DNA from: a virus
Length of the DNA: 27,567 bases
IMG/VR virus record: IMGVR_UViG_3300013123_001016
Coordinates: 1-27,567 of that record
Reading direction: 5' to 3' (one strand)
Both the position numbers and the translations under genes were made by a program. Below are positions 1-7,448 of this stretch, in pieces; within the stretch, counting starts at the first letter, position 1; every line of letters begins with the position of its first letter. The notes under the pieces are model-generated. The model did no database searches and was not told the origin of the DNA. It saw only the letters and a list, made by a program, of their open reading frames with translations.

Positions 1-1011
1 ATGAAAACCCAGATCACCTATTCCCAGGCCGTCGAGGGTTTCCTCCTCGATGCCCGCGCCCAACGCCTCAGCCCGGATACCATTCGCAACTACACCCTCA
101 CCCTGCGTCGCTTCGGTGAATGGCTGTCCGGTCCTGAGCGGAGCGCAGCGGAGTCGAAGGATCCGCCGCTGGTAGCCATCGATGCCGAGCAGATCGCCCA
201 ATTCATGGCCAGCCTGTCCACCCCTCGCGAGCGCCCCGGCATCGCACCCCAGCCTGCTGCGCCTCTCTCCAAGAAAACAGCCCTGAACTATCACGGCGCG
301 CTGGGCGCCTTGTGGACATGGGCCGTGCATGAAGGGATTGCCGCCGTTCATGTCGTGCGCGCCGTCCCCCGGCCCCGGCCCGAAAAACGCGCGATCCAGC
401 CGTTTACCGAGGCCGATTGCAAGGCCCTCCTTGTCGCCTGCGAGCGTTCCCGCTCCTACAGGCGCACCGGCAAGGCGATCTGCGACAATACCCGCCCGAC
501 TGCCCGTCGCGACCAGGCCCTCATCCTGCTGCTGCTCGATACCGGTATGCGCGCTGGCGAGCTGGCCGGGTTGAAAGTACGCGATGTGGATCTGAAAAAC
601 CGGAGGTTGATCGTTTTCGGCAAGGGGGCAAAGGAGCGGAACATTCCCTTTTCGGCCGCCACCGGCAAGGCCATCTGGCGCTACCTGCAATCCGAGCGGG
701 GAGAGTATACCCCCAAAGATGCCCTGTTCATCACAGTTGATGGCGCCCCGCTCTCACGGGAGGCGCTGCTTCAACTCATGAACAGCCTGGGCGAGAAAGC
801 GGGGGTGCCAGATTGCCATCCGCACCGGTTTCGGCATACGTTCGCTATCACGTTCTTACGCAACGGAGGGAACATCTACGAGTTGCAGGCGCTCCTGGGG
901 CATACGACCCTGGAGATGGTCAAACACTACCTGGCATTGGCCCAGACCGATGTTGAGGCCGCGCATCGCCGCGCCTCCCCGGTCGAAAACTGGCGTCTGA
1001 ACGGCCGCTGA
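1..1011 (+). CDS. Tyrosine recombinase (phage-type integrase)
   Basis: 336 aa site-specific recombinase that would catalyse phage integration and excision. The N-terminal part (about 5-120) fits a SAM-like core-binding domain and the C-terminal part (130-320) a catalytic domain. Visible catalytic residues are R184 in TGMRAGEL, K208 in the GKGAKER hairpin, H275 and R278 in HPHRFRHTF, H301 in LLGHTT and nucleophile Y310 in VKHYL, so the active site is complete. The ATG is the first base of the window, so the ribosome site cannot be seen and a longer form is possible. Residues 44-54 (GPERSAAESKD) are encoded by a dispersed repeat seen again at 12073-12115. It is the only + strand gene and ends 10 bp from the convergent operon, as expected at a prophage edge. 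XerC/D-like chromosomal recombinases are the alternative. Confidence 0.93.
   Translation: MKTQITYSQAVEGFLLDARAQRLSPDTIRNYTLTLRRFGEWLSGPERSAAESKDPPLVAIDAEQIAQFMASLSTPRERPGIAPQPAAPLSKKTALNYHGALGALWTWAVHEGIAAVHVVRAVPRPRPEKRAIQPFTEADCKALLVACERSRSYRRTGKAICDNTRPTARRDQALILLLLDTGMRAGELAGLKVRDVDLKNRRLIVFGKGAKERNIPFSAATGKAIWRYLQSERGEYTPKDALFITVDGAPLSREALLQLMNSLGEKAGVPDCHPHRFRHTFAITFLRNGGNIYELQALLGHTTLEMVKHYLALAQTDVEAAHRRASPVENWRLNGR
132..164 (+). repeat. Dispersed repeat inside integrase (copy 1)
   Basis: The stretch begins TCCTGAGCGGAGC and ends GGAGTCGAAGGATC. A second copy in the same orientation lies at 12073-12115 in an intergenic gap. Here it is read in frame in the loop between the first helices of the core-binding domain and adds about 11 residues (GPERSAAESKD). 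The two copies differ in the middle (gcagc versus accgcagtgc). Confidence 0.8.
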
Positions 1012-1021
1012 CACGATGCTA

Positions 1022-1636
1022 TCACTCTCCCAACTCCAAATCTGGCCGCATCCGCCGCAGCTCATCCATCAACCGCTTCCCCAGGCACCGCCGCTCGCAA
1101 GCATCCAGTAGACTTGCAACCCGCTCAGGGTGAGTCTCCCCCGCGAGATCGTCTGCAACACCCAGGTCGAACGCCACCGTGCTCACCTCGGCTGCACTGA
1201 GCCGTTTCGTGAGCAGGCTCCGCAACTGCCCCAAGGCAAGCGCCTCAACCGATCGTATCTCGCCCTGGCCGATGGATGATCCATTTCTGAGACTGAAATT
1301 CTCATGTCGCAGCGAGTCCATCTCGCGCGCCATATTCGCCATCTGCTGTTTGGCATCGCCGAATTGTTGCGCCAAAGCCTCGAACGCGATCTGCAACTGC
1401 GCCCGCTCGGTCTTCCAGCGTTCCGCGTCGCGTTGCCACTGGGCCGTCTGATTCCGCAGGGCATCCATTTCGGTACGCAATGTCGCAATCGTGCGATCTC
1501 GGATCGCCAATTGCTCCATCATCGTCTCCCAGAGCGATGCTGACGTGCTGGCCCGCTGCCGGCGGAGGATCAACACAGCCAGACCTGCGCCGAATAGTAC
1601 ACCCAACAATCCGACCATCAGAGCATCAGTATCCAT
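1022..1636 (-). CDS. Membrane-anchored coiled-coil protein with EAD-like C-terminal domain
   Basis: 204 aa. Residues 7-24 form one hydrophobic segment followed by RRQR, so an N-terminal membrane anchor with a cytoplasmic body is likely. Residues 35-118 are a charged heptad-type coiled coil. Residues 133-202 resemble the effector-associated domains (EAD, bacterial death-like adaptors of Chloroflexota and Cyanobacteria conflict systems): LRSLLTKRLSAAEV, FDLGV, ERVASLLDACERR and LRRMRPDLE fit the usual LRxLLxxRFsxeEL / FDLGVDY / LVxxLERRGR / LRRxRPD pattern. The ATG directly follows the TAA of the hub gene (TAAATG), so it is the last gene of the late operon. Unlike usual EAD proteins there is no protease, NTPase or TIR partner domain. 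A spanin or other lysis helper is the alternative; the EAD call is from pattern memory only. Confidence 0.6.
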   Translation of the reverse strand: MDTDALMVGLLGVLFGAGLAVLILRRQRASTSASLWETMMEQLAIRDRTIATLRTEMDALRNQTAQWQRDAERWKTERAQLQIAFEALAQQFGDAKQQMANMAREMDSLRHENFSLRNGSSIGQGEIRSVEALALGQLRSLLTKRLSAAEVSTVAFDLGVADDLAGETHPERVASLLDACERRCLGKRLMDELRRMRPDLELGE

Positions 1637-4540
1637 TTATGTCGCCACTTCCACCATCACCGAAATATCCGCCGTCGTCGGCGCCCAGTCTACCGACGAG
1701 GTGATCGTCACCCCGATGCGCGTGCCCGCCGCGAACGCGCTCACCCCGAATGCCTGTGTCGCCTGCGCATCCTGCACATGCGCTCCATCCAACATGGCCT
1801 GGAGCTCGGTGGCCACACCGTTCATCGTCACTTCCGCCGTCAACGATCCGGCCGAGCGCGCCTCATTGCTGCGCACTGCCAGCCCCAGGATGCTTCCGGC
1901 CCGCACCATCGGCGCCTCAGTGCGCACGCTGCTCTCATTGAGTTCCAGCGCAACGCTCGTTAGTCCGGCCGCCACGTCATCGCGTGTCCACGGCCCCAGC
2001 AGGAACCGCCGGCTGGTCGCCAGTTCTGCCAACGCCCCTTCCGCGTCTGTCGCCGTGAACCGCCCGTCCACATCGGCGACGGGCAGGACCCCTGCGTCTA
2101 CCTGGTTAGTCCCGGTTCCGAAATCGATCTGGCTCGCTTTGACCGCATCGTCTGCCAACCCCGTCCCGCCTGAGCCGACCGTCGGCTCCGTCCCCGACGA
2201 TGCCAGCGAGCTCGCTGCGCCCGGCCCCGGCCGCACACTCAGTAACGATACGTCGAACGCTCGTTGCAGCTTCTGCAGGTACTCCGTCGCCAGGTCGTTG
2301 ATCTCCAGCACCACTCGCAGATCGCACGGCCCCTCCACCTCCGACATCGAAATCCCCAACACGCGGTAATTGCCCGTCACCCGACCCGGAATCTCGATTC
2401 TCACCAGGTCGCCGATCCCGTAGTCAAAGAAGGGGTAGAACGGCTCGTTGATCACCTCCAGCTCATAAGCCGCCCGTGGATTCTTCCAGCCGGCCAGCAG
2501 CAGCGCATTCGCCGCCCCGACCTGCCCGCTGTCCGCCGTATTCCGAACCGCCAGATACCCTTCACGCCGGCGAAAGCTGGCAATTGAGGTGGCGTCCGTG
2601 CTCTCCACGAACACATTCTGACCCTCGCCCAGCACCGCATTCGTCAGACCAGCCCCCTCGGTTGTCTGCTTCGCCCGCAGCATCGTTTGCCCGTGCCGGA
2701 AGATGACCGTTGCGCTCCGATCCGTCCCCGCCGTGTTCCAGGCTCGCAGCGTGCGGTCCGGATCCGCTGTCAGCTCCAACCCCAGTCCGGCCAGGTTGCG
2801 CGCCACATCGAGCAATGTCTGTCCTGCTTTGTAATTCAAGGCCACGCTGTCGGCGAAGGGGATAGCAACGCTGTCATGCATGGAGGAAAAATCGGGGGAT
2901 AACTCCCCGCCGCCCCGTTCCACGAACTCCTCATATAGCGCCAGGAGGATGCTCGCTTTTGTCACTCCGCTGAATTGCCGCTCGGCCGTGCCGGCATCCG
3001 CCAGGTCGCCCGGGTAGACGATACCCTTGTCCAGCAGCGCCAGCAGCCCCCGACCGCTCACGGTGATCAGCCGTGCAGCCTCCTCGCCCGAGTCAACCAG
3101 GGGATTGTCGATGGTTTCCATCACCCATGCGCCGATGTCCACGTTGCGATAGCGCACCTTGACAATGTTCCCCACCGCCAGGTTCGCCGCCGTCGCCTTC
3201 GGATCATCCGCATGGATCGTGAACTTGCCGCTTCCGACGTCCGAGAGGGTCGCCATGTAAGCTTTCCCGAACGCCCCATCCAGAAAGGCCAGATAATTCC
3301 CGACGGGATCGTCGACGTGGAACTCCCAGCAGTTCAGCGTGCTCGCCGGCCGCCGGTACCGCGCATCGACCATCATCCCGGCCTGTGTCACCCGTGCGGG
3401 AGTGGTCCGCTCCACATCCGCCAGCGCCCCGGCCTGCGTCACCCGAGCCAGAACTGTCCGCTCCATGTCCGCCAGCGCGCCCGCCTGCGTCACCCGAGCC
3501 AGAACTGTCCGCTCCATGTCCGCCAGCGCACCGGCCTGCGTCACCCGAGCCAGAACTATCCGCTCCACATCCACCAGCGCGCCGACCTGCGTCACCAGCG
3601 CCGACCCGGGTATCAGCGAGCGCAGCATGGCCGCCCCAGCCGAGCTGCTCACTCCCGCCGCCGCCAGGCTCAGTCCCATCCGCAGCTCGCCCGTGCCTGC
3701 TGAGATGGATGCGCCTGAACTAGCTAATGCTGTTGGAGCGGTCACCGCACCGGCATACGTCCTCCGCACTTGCGGATATAGTTCCCAGCGCGTATTGGGA
3801 TCATGCATCTGTCTGAAAATTGCGTCAGGGATGGCATATGAATAGATCCGAATATCAAAAAGATGACCCTTCCATATATTGTCTACGATATTTCCATACT
3901 GGCCACCAATAGTCAGATTTACTGCGGATGTTCCGAGAGCAAGTGAGGTACTGGTGGAATTCTCGAAAAGGCCATTTACACCGATGCGTAGAGATGCCCC
4001 ATCATATGTCAGTGCGACCAATGCCCATACATCGGCAACAATAGTGCTGGTGCTCAGAACATTGATATTGCTTCCTGCTGCCCCCGTTGAGATATCACAG
4101 GAGTATCTGGCCGGACTGGCATTATTTACGCCTATGGCATAAATCTGGTATGGATCTGCCAGCAAATTAGTTCGCTGGCAGATGATTTTCGCATACGCCT
4201 GCTTATTGGTGCCGTTTATGAATCCCGGTTTGACCCAAGCCGTGATGCTGAATGGAGCAGATAAATTCAGCGGGGCGGCACAGTCAACCGCCACGGTGAA
4301 GCCGTCTGTATATGGGCATGGACCCAAATCCGTCATTAGCAGACTGACGCCACTTACTAATGACACCGTCCCCATATAACCTGGATACGGCCCGATCTGC
4401 GGGAATCGTTGGCCTCCACCATACGAAAGGTTCGTATATTCGCTCGCAGCCAGGCCGCTCCACCAATAGCGCAGTCCACGCGCCTGTAGCGACCGATAAT
4501 TAACTCCCTTGGGTGGTGCCAATGCCTGCTGAGTATCCAT
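1637..4540 (-). CDS. LamG-tail hub fusion protein (ReqiPepy6 gp37-like)
   Basis: 967 aa tail-tip protein. Residues about 75-250 look like a LamG/concanavalin-like jelly roll (PFSITAWVKP, WALVALTYDG, GHLFDIRIYSYA), a carbohydrate-binding fold. Residues 316-397 hold a 17-residue tandem repeat. Residues about 400-770 resemble the siphovirus gp37-like baseplate hub family (LNCWEFHVDDPVGNYL, GWKNPRAAYELEV, IGDLVRIEIPGR). The rest is a low-complexity linker and a beta-rich domain. The start overlaps the previous stop as TAATG at 4540. The first 260 codons are visibly richer in A and T than the rest, as if the LamG part was acquired separately. Likely role: hub plus receptor or glycan binding at the tail tip. 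The hub assignment is by resemblance only. Confidence 0.75.
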   Translation of the reverse strand: MDTQQALAPPKGVNYRSLQARGLRYWWSGLAASEYTNLSYGGGQRFPQIGPYPGYMGTVSLVSGVSLLMTDLGPCPYTDGFTVAVDCAAPLNLSAPFSITAWVKPGFINGTNKQAYAKIICQRTNLLADPYQIYAIGVNNASPARYSCDISTGAAGSNINVLSTSTIVADVWALVALTYDGASLRIGVNGLFENSTSTSLALGTSAVNLTIGGQYGNIVDNIWKGHLFDIRIYSYAIPDAIFRQMHDPNTRWELYPQVRRTYAGAVTAPTALASSGASISAGTGELRMGLSLAAAGVSSSAGAAMLRSLIPGSALVTQVGALVDVERIVLARVTQAGALADMERTVLARVTQAGALADMERTVLARVTQAGALADVERTTPARVTQAGMMVDARYRRPASTLNCWEFHVDDPVGNYLAFLDGAFGKAYMATLSDVGSGKFTIHADDPKATAANLAVGNIVKVRYRNVDIGAWVMETIDNPLVDSGEEAARLITVSGRGLLALLDKGIVYPGDLADAGTAERQFSGVTKASILLALYEEFVERGGGELSPDFSSMHDSVAIPFADSVALNYKAGQTLLDVARNLAGLGLELTADPDRTLRAWNTAGTDRSATVIFRHGQTMLRAKQTTEGAGLTNAVLGEGQNVFVESTDATSIASFRRREGYLAVRNTADSGQVGAANALLLAGWKNPRAAYELEVINEPFYPFFDYGIGDLVRIEIPGRVTGNYRVLGISMSEVEGPCDLRVVLEINDLATEYLQKLQRAFDVSLLSVRPGPGAASSLASSGTEPTVGSGGTGLADDAVKASQIDFGTGTNQVDAGVLPVADVDGRFTATDAEGALAELATSRRFLLGPWTRDDVAAGLTSVALELNESSVRTEAPMVRAGSILGLAVRSNEARSAGSLTAEVTMNGVATELQAMLDGAHVQDAQATQAFGVSAFAAGTRIGVTITSSVDWAPTTADISVMVEVAT
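3350..3595 (-). repeat. 17-residue (51-bp) tandem repeat in tail hub gene
   Basis: Four complete and one partial copies of a 51-bp unit encoding VTQAGALADMERTVLAR (residues 316-397). Copies 2 and 3 are identical in protein; copies 1 and 4 differ at a few positions and copy 5 decays after VTQAG. It links the LamG domain to the hub domain and probably forms a rod or spacer. Confidence 0.9.
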
Positions 4541-5016
4541 TATTGGACCTCAGGATTCAACCCCACATAACGTACCCAATGATCCGCATCAGTAGCTTTC
4601 AGATCCGCGTTCGTGTCATGCACAATGGCGATGCCCCATTTCGGCCCAGGTCGATTCACCACAAATTCGCCATATAGCACATCACCAGTCGTTGGCGACG
4701 CTTTGTTCATCATTACCCCGATCAATTGAGCATTCTGCACGGTCAGACCAGCATTGTTTTCGCCAGCCCCATCCGTAATATGCGGTGTTGAGCTATCCGC
4801 GTCATCACGCAGCAAAAAGACCTGCACCGTCCGATTGCCTGTTGGGGACGTGCCCTGGGTGATTTTCACATAGACGAGCACATCCTGATAACGATCAGAT
4901 GAGTTATCCACCAGCATACTTTGACGCCCAACTCCGGTAGTAGACGACGCCAACGCATTTAGAGTAATCGTCAGCGCAGTCGATGTGGCAAACCTATCCT
5001 TGATCTCATTGGTCAT
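4540..5016 (-). CDS. Unrecognised small tail-associated protein
   Basis: 158 aa, not recognised. The sequence is Thr/Ser/Asn-rich with alternating hydrophobic residues (YQDVLVYVKIT, NRTVQVFLLR, GDVLYGEFVVN, KWGIAIVHD), which suggests a beta-sandwich. There is no signal peptide or membrane segment. A good ribosome site (AGGAG, 6 nt before ATG at 5016) overlaps the stop of the upstream gene, and its own TAA overlaps the start of the hub gene as TAATG. It is therefore translationally coupled on both sides, in the tail-tip region. Like the LamG part of the next gene it is more AT-rich than its neighbours. A tail-tip or receptor-binding accessory protein is the best guess. Confidence 0.7.
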   Translation of the reverse strand: MTNEIKDRFATSTALTITLNALASSTTGVGRQSMLVDNSSDRYQDVLVYVKITQGTSPTGNRTVQVFLLRDDADSSTPHITDGAGENNAGLTVQNAQLIGVMMNKASPTTGDVLYGEFVVNRPGPKWGIAIVHDTNADLKATDADHWVRYVGLNPEVQ

Positions 5017-5025
5017 ATCACGCTC

Positions 5026-5445
5026 CTAATCTACGCTGATTTCCAGATCACCCGCCAAGAAGTACAACGTATCGCCAGTCGCCGCATCTCTTGGCGCCGT
5101 CAGCGTCCAGTAGGCCATAACGTTTCCGCTTGTCCCGATGGAGGTATCGCACAGGAAGCAATACCCCACCTCGGGCGGGTCGGCCGTGAACGGCCCGAAC
5201 GTGATCTGCGCATCGTTTTCGATCAACGATGGGTCCCCGCTGGGTGCAGCCCACGTCACCGCCTGCCGGCTGTATCCCGCCGTGCTGATCTCATTCGCCG
5301 CGAAATCCGCCAGCGTCGCCGTGTCCGGGCCGGCCGGCAACGCTGTGATCAGCGCCAGATACATCCCGGCCGCCGCCGACACATTCTCTCCCACTCCCGC
5401 CTGCACCGCCCGGTTCGCCCCATATTGCGTCAGTTCCCCGCTCAT
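5026..5445 (-). CDS. Phage tail fibre-like protein
   Basis: 139 aa. It opens MSGELTQYGANRAVQAGVG and continues with MYLALITALP, GYSRQAVTW, ENDAQITFGPF, VGYCFLCDT and GDTLYFLAGDLEISVD. This matches the layout of small phage proteins often labelled tail fibre protein, which open with a short helix followed by YLALLTA, GYxRQAVTW and a beta-rich end. The ATG at 5445 is preceded by a G-rich stretch (AGGGGGTAAGGG) that grades into the upstream heptamer tract, so the ribosome site is partly repeat-derived. It ends 10 nt before the next gene. Function is inferred only from family resemblance and position. Confidence 0.7.
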   Translation of the reverse strand: MSGELTQYGANRAVQAGVGENVSAAAGMYLALITALPAGPDTATLADFAANEISTAGYSRQAVTWAAPSGDPSLIENDAQITFGPFTADPPEVGYCFLCDTSIGTSGNVMAYWTLTAPRDAATGDTLYFLAGDLEISVD

Positions 5446-5447
5446 CC

Positions 5448-5501
5448 CTTACCCCCTGATCCCCGATCCCTGATCCCTAATACCTAATCCCTAATACCCG
5501 T
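5448..5501. repeat. Heptamer tract, junction 5445/5504
   Basis: Seven-base units (CCCTAAT, ACCTAAT, CCCTGAT) fill the whole gap between the lectin-like gene stop and the fibre-like gene start. On the coding strand the unit reads GGGATTA/GGTATTA, with three TTAG steps. Confidence 0.92.
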
Positions 5502-5503
5502 CC

Positions 5504-6559
5504 TCACGACCACGCCGGAATCTCCACCCCCACCTGCAACGCATCCAGCGCCGCCGCATCCCACGCGCCGCCGCCCGCCGGCTGCTCGTAGTATGTCTCA
5601 CCCTTCAGTAGCAGATAGCCCGGCGCAAGGTTCACCACCGTCTGCGGTGTGGCGCCTGAGTAGACCGTGCTGCCTTGTCGCACCACATCCCACAACTCGT
5701 TCGAGCCGCTCTCTGCTACCGCCGCCTGGAACACCGGCTGCACCAGATTGATCGCCGTCACGTAATCGGGTGTCGCCTCGATCTCAAACAACTCCATCTC
5801 TCCGGGATTCTCCCCCTGGACCCAATCCGTCGTGTTGGCCGGCACATCATCCACACAGGCATAGTGATCTGCGCCCGCGCTGGGCGAGAACTCCGTCACC
5901 GCCCCGTCCCCGTTCGCCCGCAGAAAGAACACCCCGCCGAGGCCGGGATAGCTCGTCTGGAAACTCCCGCTGGTATCATTGACGGCGATGTCGTCCACAT
6001 ACAACTCCGCAGACGTCGCACCTACCGGCCCGAAGATCTTGAATGCTCGCACCCCCGTCGCGCTGGTCGCCTTCGTATCCGCTCCGCTCACTGCGAGGTC
6101 CGTCACGCCATTGACCTTCAGCGTGAACACCCCGGTCGCGTCATCGATGACTGCGTGTCCCTCGAGCACATACCACGTTGCCGCCCGCAGCACGATCGTC
6201 CCCGCTGCCAGCAGCACCCCCGATTCCGACCCTCGATACAGTTTGAATGTCTGCGTCGGCCCGTTGAATACCAGCGTCAACTGCGCATCCCCGTTTTCGT
6301 CCTGGAACTGGAGATAGGGGTATCCCGCAATCCCGCCCGCCTCCAGATACCAGGCCAGGCGAAAGTAAAACTCCGTCAGGTTTGACCCGAACACATGGGT
6401 CACATACCCACACGCCCCGTTGATCGGCCCGCCGTGCACCGCCAGACTGTACGTCCCCGTCCGCGCTTGCACTGAGCTCACACTGGCCAGTCCGTTATTC
6501 GCCCCATTGAGCTCCTGCGCCGAGCCTGTCTCAAACCCTGCTGTCACCAGCCTCGCCAT
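5504..6559 (-). CDS. Lectin-like (concanavalin A fold) tail protein
   Basis: 351 aa. Residues about 5-200 look like a jelly-roll lectin domain: GFETGSAQELNG, ARTGTYSLAVHG, EFYFRLAWYLEAGG, LQFQDENGDAQLTLVFN, WYVLEGHAVIDDATGVFTLKVNG, AELYVDDIAVND. This is the domain found in many phage tail proteins that wrap or decorate the tail tip. The C-terminal 150 residues are another beta-rich domain with a DDVPANTTDWV segment. The ATG at 6559 has a strong ribosome site (AGGAGG, 6 nt spacing) directly following a heptamer unit. Likely a minor tail or receptor-recognition protein. No catalytic residues were identified. Confidence 0.72.
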   Translation of the reverse strand: MARLVTAGFETGSAQELNGANNGLASVSSVQARTGTYSLAVHGGPINGACGYVTHVFGSNLTEFYFRLAWYLEAGGIAGYPYLQFQDENGDAQLTLVFNGPTQTFKLYRGSESGVLLAAGTIVLRAATWYVLEGHAVIDDATGVFTLKVNGVTDLAVSGADTKATSATGVRAFKIFGPVGATSAELYVDDIAVNDTSGSFQTSYPGLGGVFFLRANGDGAVTEFSPSAGADHYACVDDVPANTTDWVQGENPGEMELFEIEATPDYVTAINLVQPVFQAAVAESGSNELWDVVRQGSTVYSGATPQTVVNLAPGYLLLKGETYYEQPAGGGAWDAAALDALQVGVEIPAWS

Positions 6560-6566
6560 CGTCCCC

Positions 6567-6602
6567 TCCTGATCCCTAGCACCTAGTACCTAATACCCAA
6601 TC
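6567..6602. repeat. Heptamer tract, junction 6559/6601
   Basis: Units CCTGATC, CCTAGCA, CCTAGTA, CCTAATA and CCCAATC lie between the distal tail gene and the lectin-like gene. The end nearest the ATG merges into the AGGAGG ribosome site. It contains TTAG and CTAG steps. Confidence 0.9.
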
Positions 6603-7398
6603 ATACATACGGCGCATAGAACGCCACCGTCACCGTCGTTCCCCCGCCGTACCCGCTGCTCGTCACGGCCAGCGTATTGCCGCCCACCGCGAACTCCAAC
6701 CAGCGCAGCGCCCCCGCGTGGCTGATGTTTCCGCTCACGTCCGCCCCGTCCAGCTCCGCTGTCCAGTCCCCGCAATCGATCACCAGCGTCTCCCCGCTCC
6801 CCACCGTCCCCGTGTACTGCACCCAGATGGATCCCACCGCAAACTTCGGGTTCGTGATCGGCCCTGTCACCGTGATGATGGCCTGCTCGACCTTGTACGT
6901 GCCGCCGTTCGTCACCGTGATGTTCTGCGGCGACTGGGTGATCGCCGTTGGCCCCACTGTCGTCAAACTCTCTGCGTACCACCACGGATCGGCGAGCAGA
7001 AACTCCACCACGAACGTGTAGGCGCTATCCAATCCCTTCGGCTCAAAGTCGATGGTGGCCACCACCTCGGCTGTGGCAGTCCGGATGACTCCGCCGAACT
7101 GGTGCTTCAGCGTATGCTGCCCATCCCTGGCGAACAGCCCGCGCAGCGTATCCAGGTTCGCCCGCATCTGCGCCTCGCTCCCCGCCCCACCGGTCGTCGG
7201 ATGGATGTTCTGCACCCACATCGCCAGCGTCGCCGTCCGCTGATCCGGCCGCTTCGCCACGTACAGCCGGCCCGTGCGGCTCGGCACGACCACATTCTCC
7301 CCGCGCCGAGGGGGCACATTCAGGGGCGCGCCGAGCCACTGCACGTTATACGCGAGCGTCGTCAGATCCACCCCGTCGTACTCCCACTCCTGCGCCAT
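6601..7398 (-). CDS. Distal tail protein (Dit-like)
   Basis: 265 aa from the ATG at 7398. Features expected of siphovirus distal tail proteins are an N-terminal half with WEYDGVDLTTL, a conserved R-rich turn (PPRRGENVVVPSRTGRLYVAKRPD), TLAMWV, then NLDTLRGLF, TAEVVATIDFEP, FVVEFLLADPWWY, and a C-terminal beta-sandwich (NPKFAVGSIWVQYTG, LVIDCGDWTAELDG). The ATG is preceded by GAGGGG with 3 nt spacing. The open frame extends 18 codons upstream (VLGIGYWGLGIEGP), but that stretch is the heptamer tract, so the internal ATG is preferred. It lies directly after the tape measure gene, as is usual for Dit, and would join the tail tube to the tip. Confidence 0.85.
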   Translation of the reverse strand: MAQEWEYDGVDLTTLAYNVQWLGAPLNVPPRRGENVVVPSRTGRLYVAKRPDQRTATLAMWVQNIHPTTGGAGSEAQMRANLDTLRGLFARDGQHTLKHQFGGVIRTATAEVVATIDFEPKGLDSAYTFVVEFLLADPWWYAESLTTVGPTAITQSPQNITVTNGGTYKVEQAIITVTGPITNPKFAVGSIWVQYTGTVGSGETLVIDCGDWTAELDGADVSGNISHAGALRWLEFAVGGNTLAVTSSGYGGGTTVTVAFYAPYV

Positions 7399-7402
7399 CG
7401 GC

Positions 7403-7443
7403 CCCTCAATCCCTAATCCCCAATATCCAATACCCAATACCCG
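7403..7443. repeat. Heptamer tract, junction 7398/7449
   Basis: Units CAATCCC, TAATCCC, CAATATC, CAATACC and CAATACC occupy the gap between the tape measure stop and the Dit start. On the coding strand one TTAG step is present. Confidence 0.92.
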
Positions 7444-7448
7444 GTGAC

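Noticed and set aside
1491-2369. 292-codon + strand open frame
   Set aside because: Antisense of the hub gene, with no ribosome site or motif.
5448-5501. CRISPR or telomere-like array
   Set aside because: Units are 7 bp with no spacers, and short internal tracts at many gene junctions are not chromosome ends.
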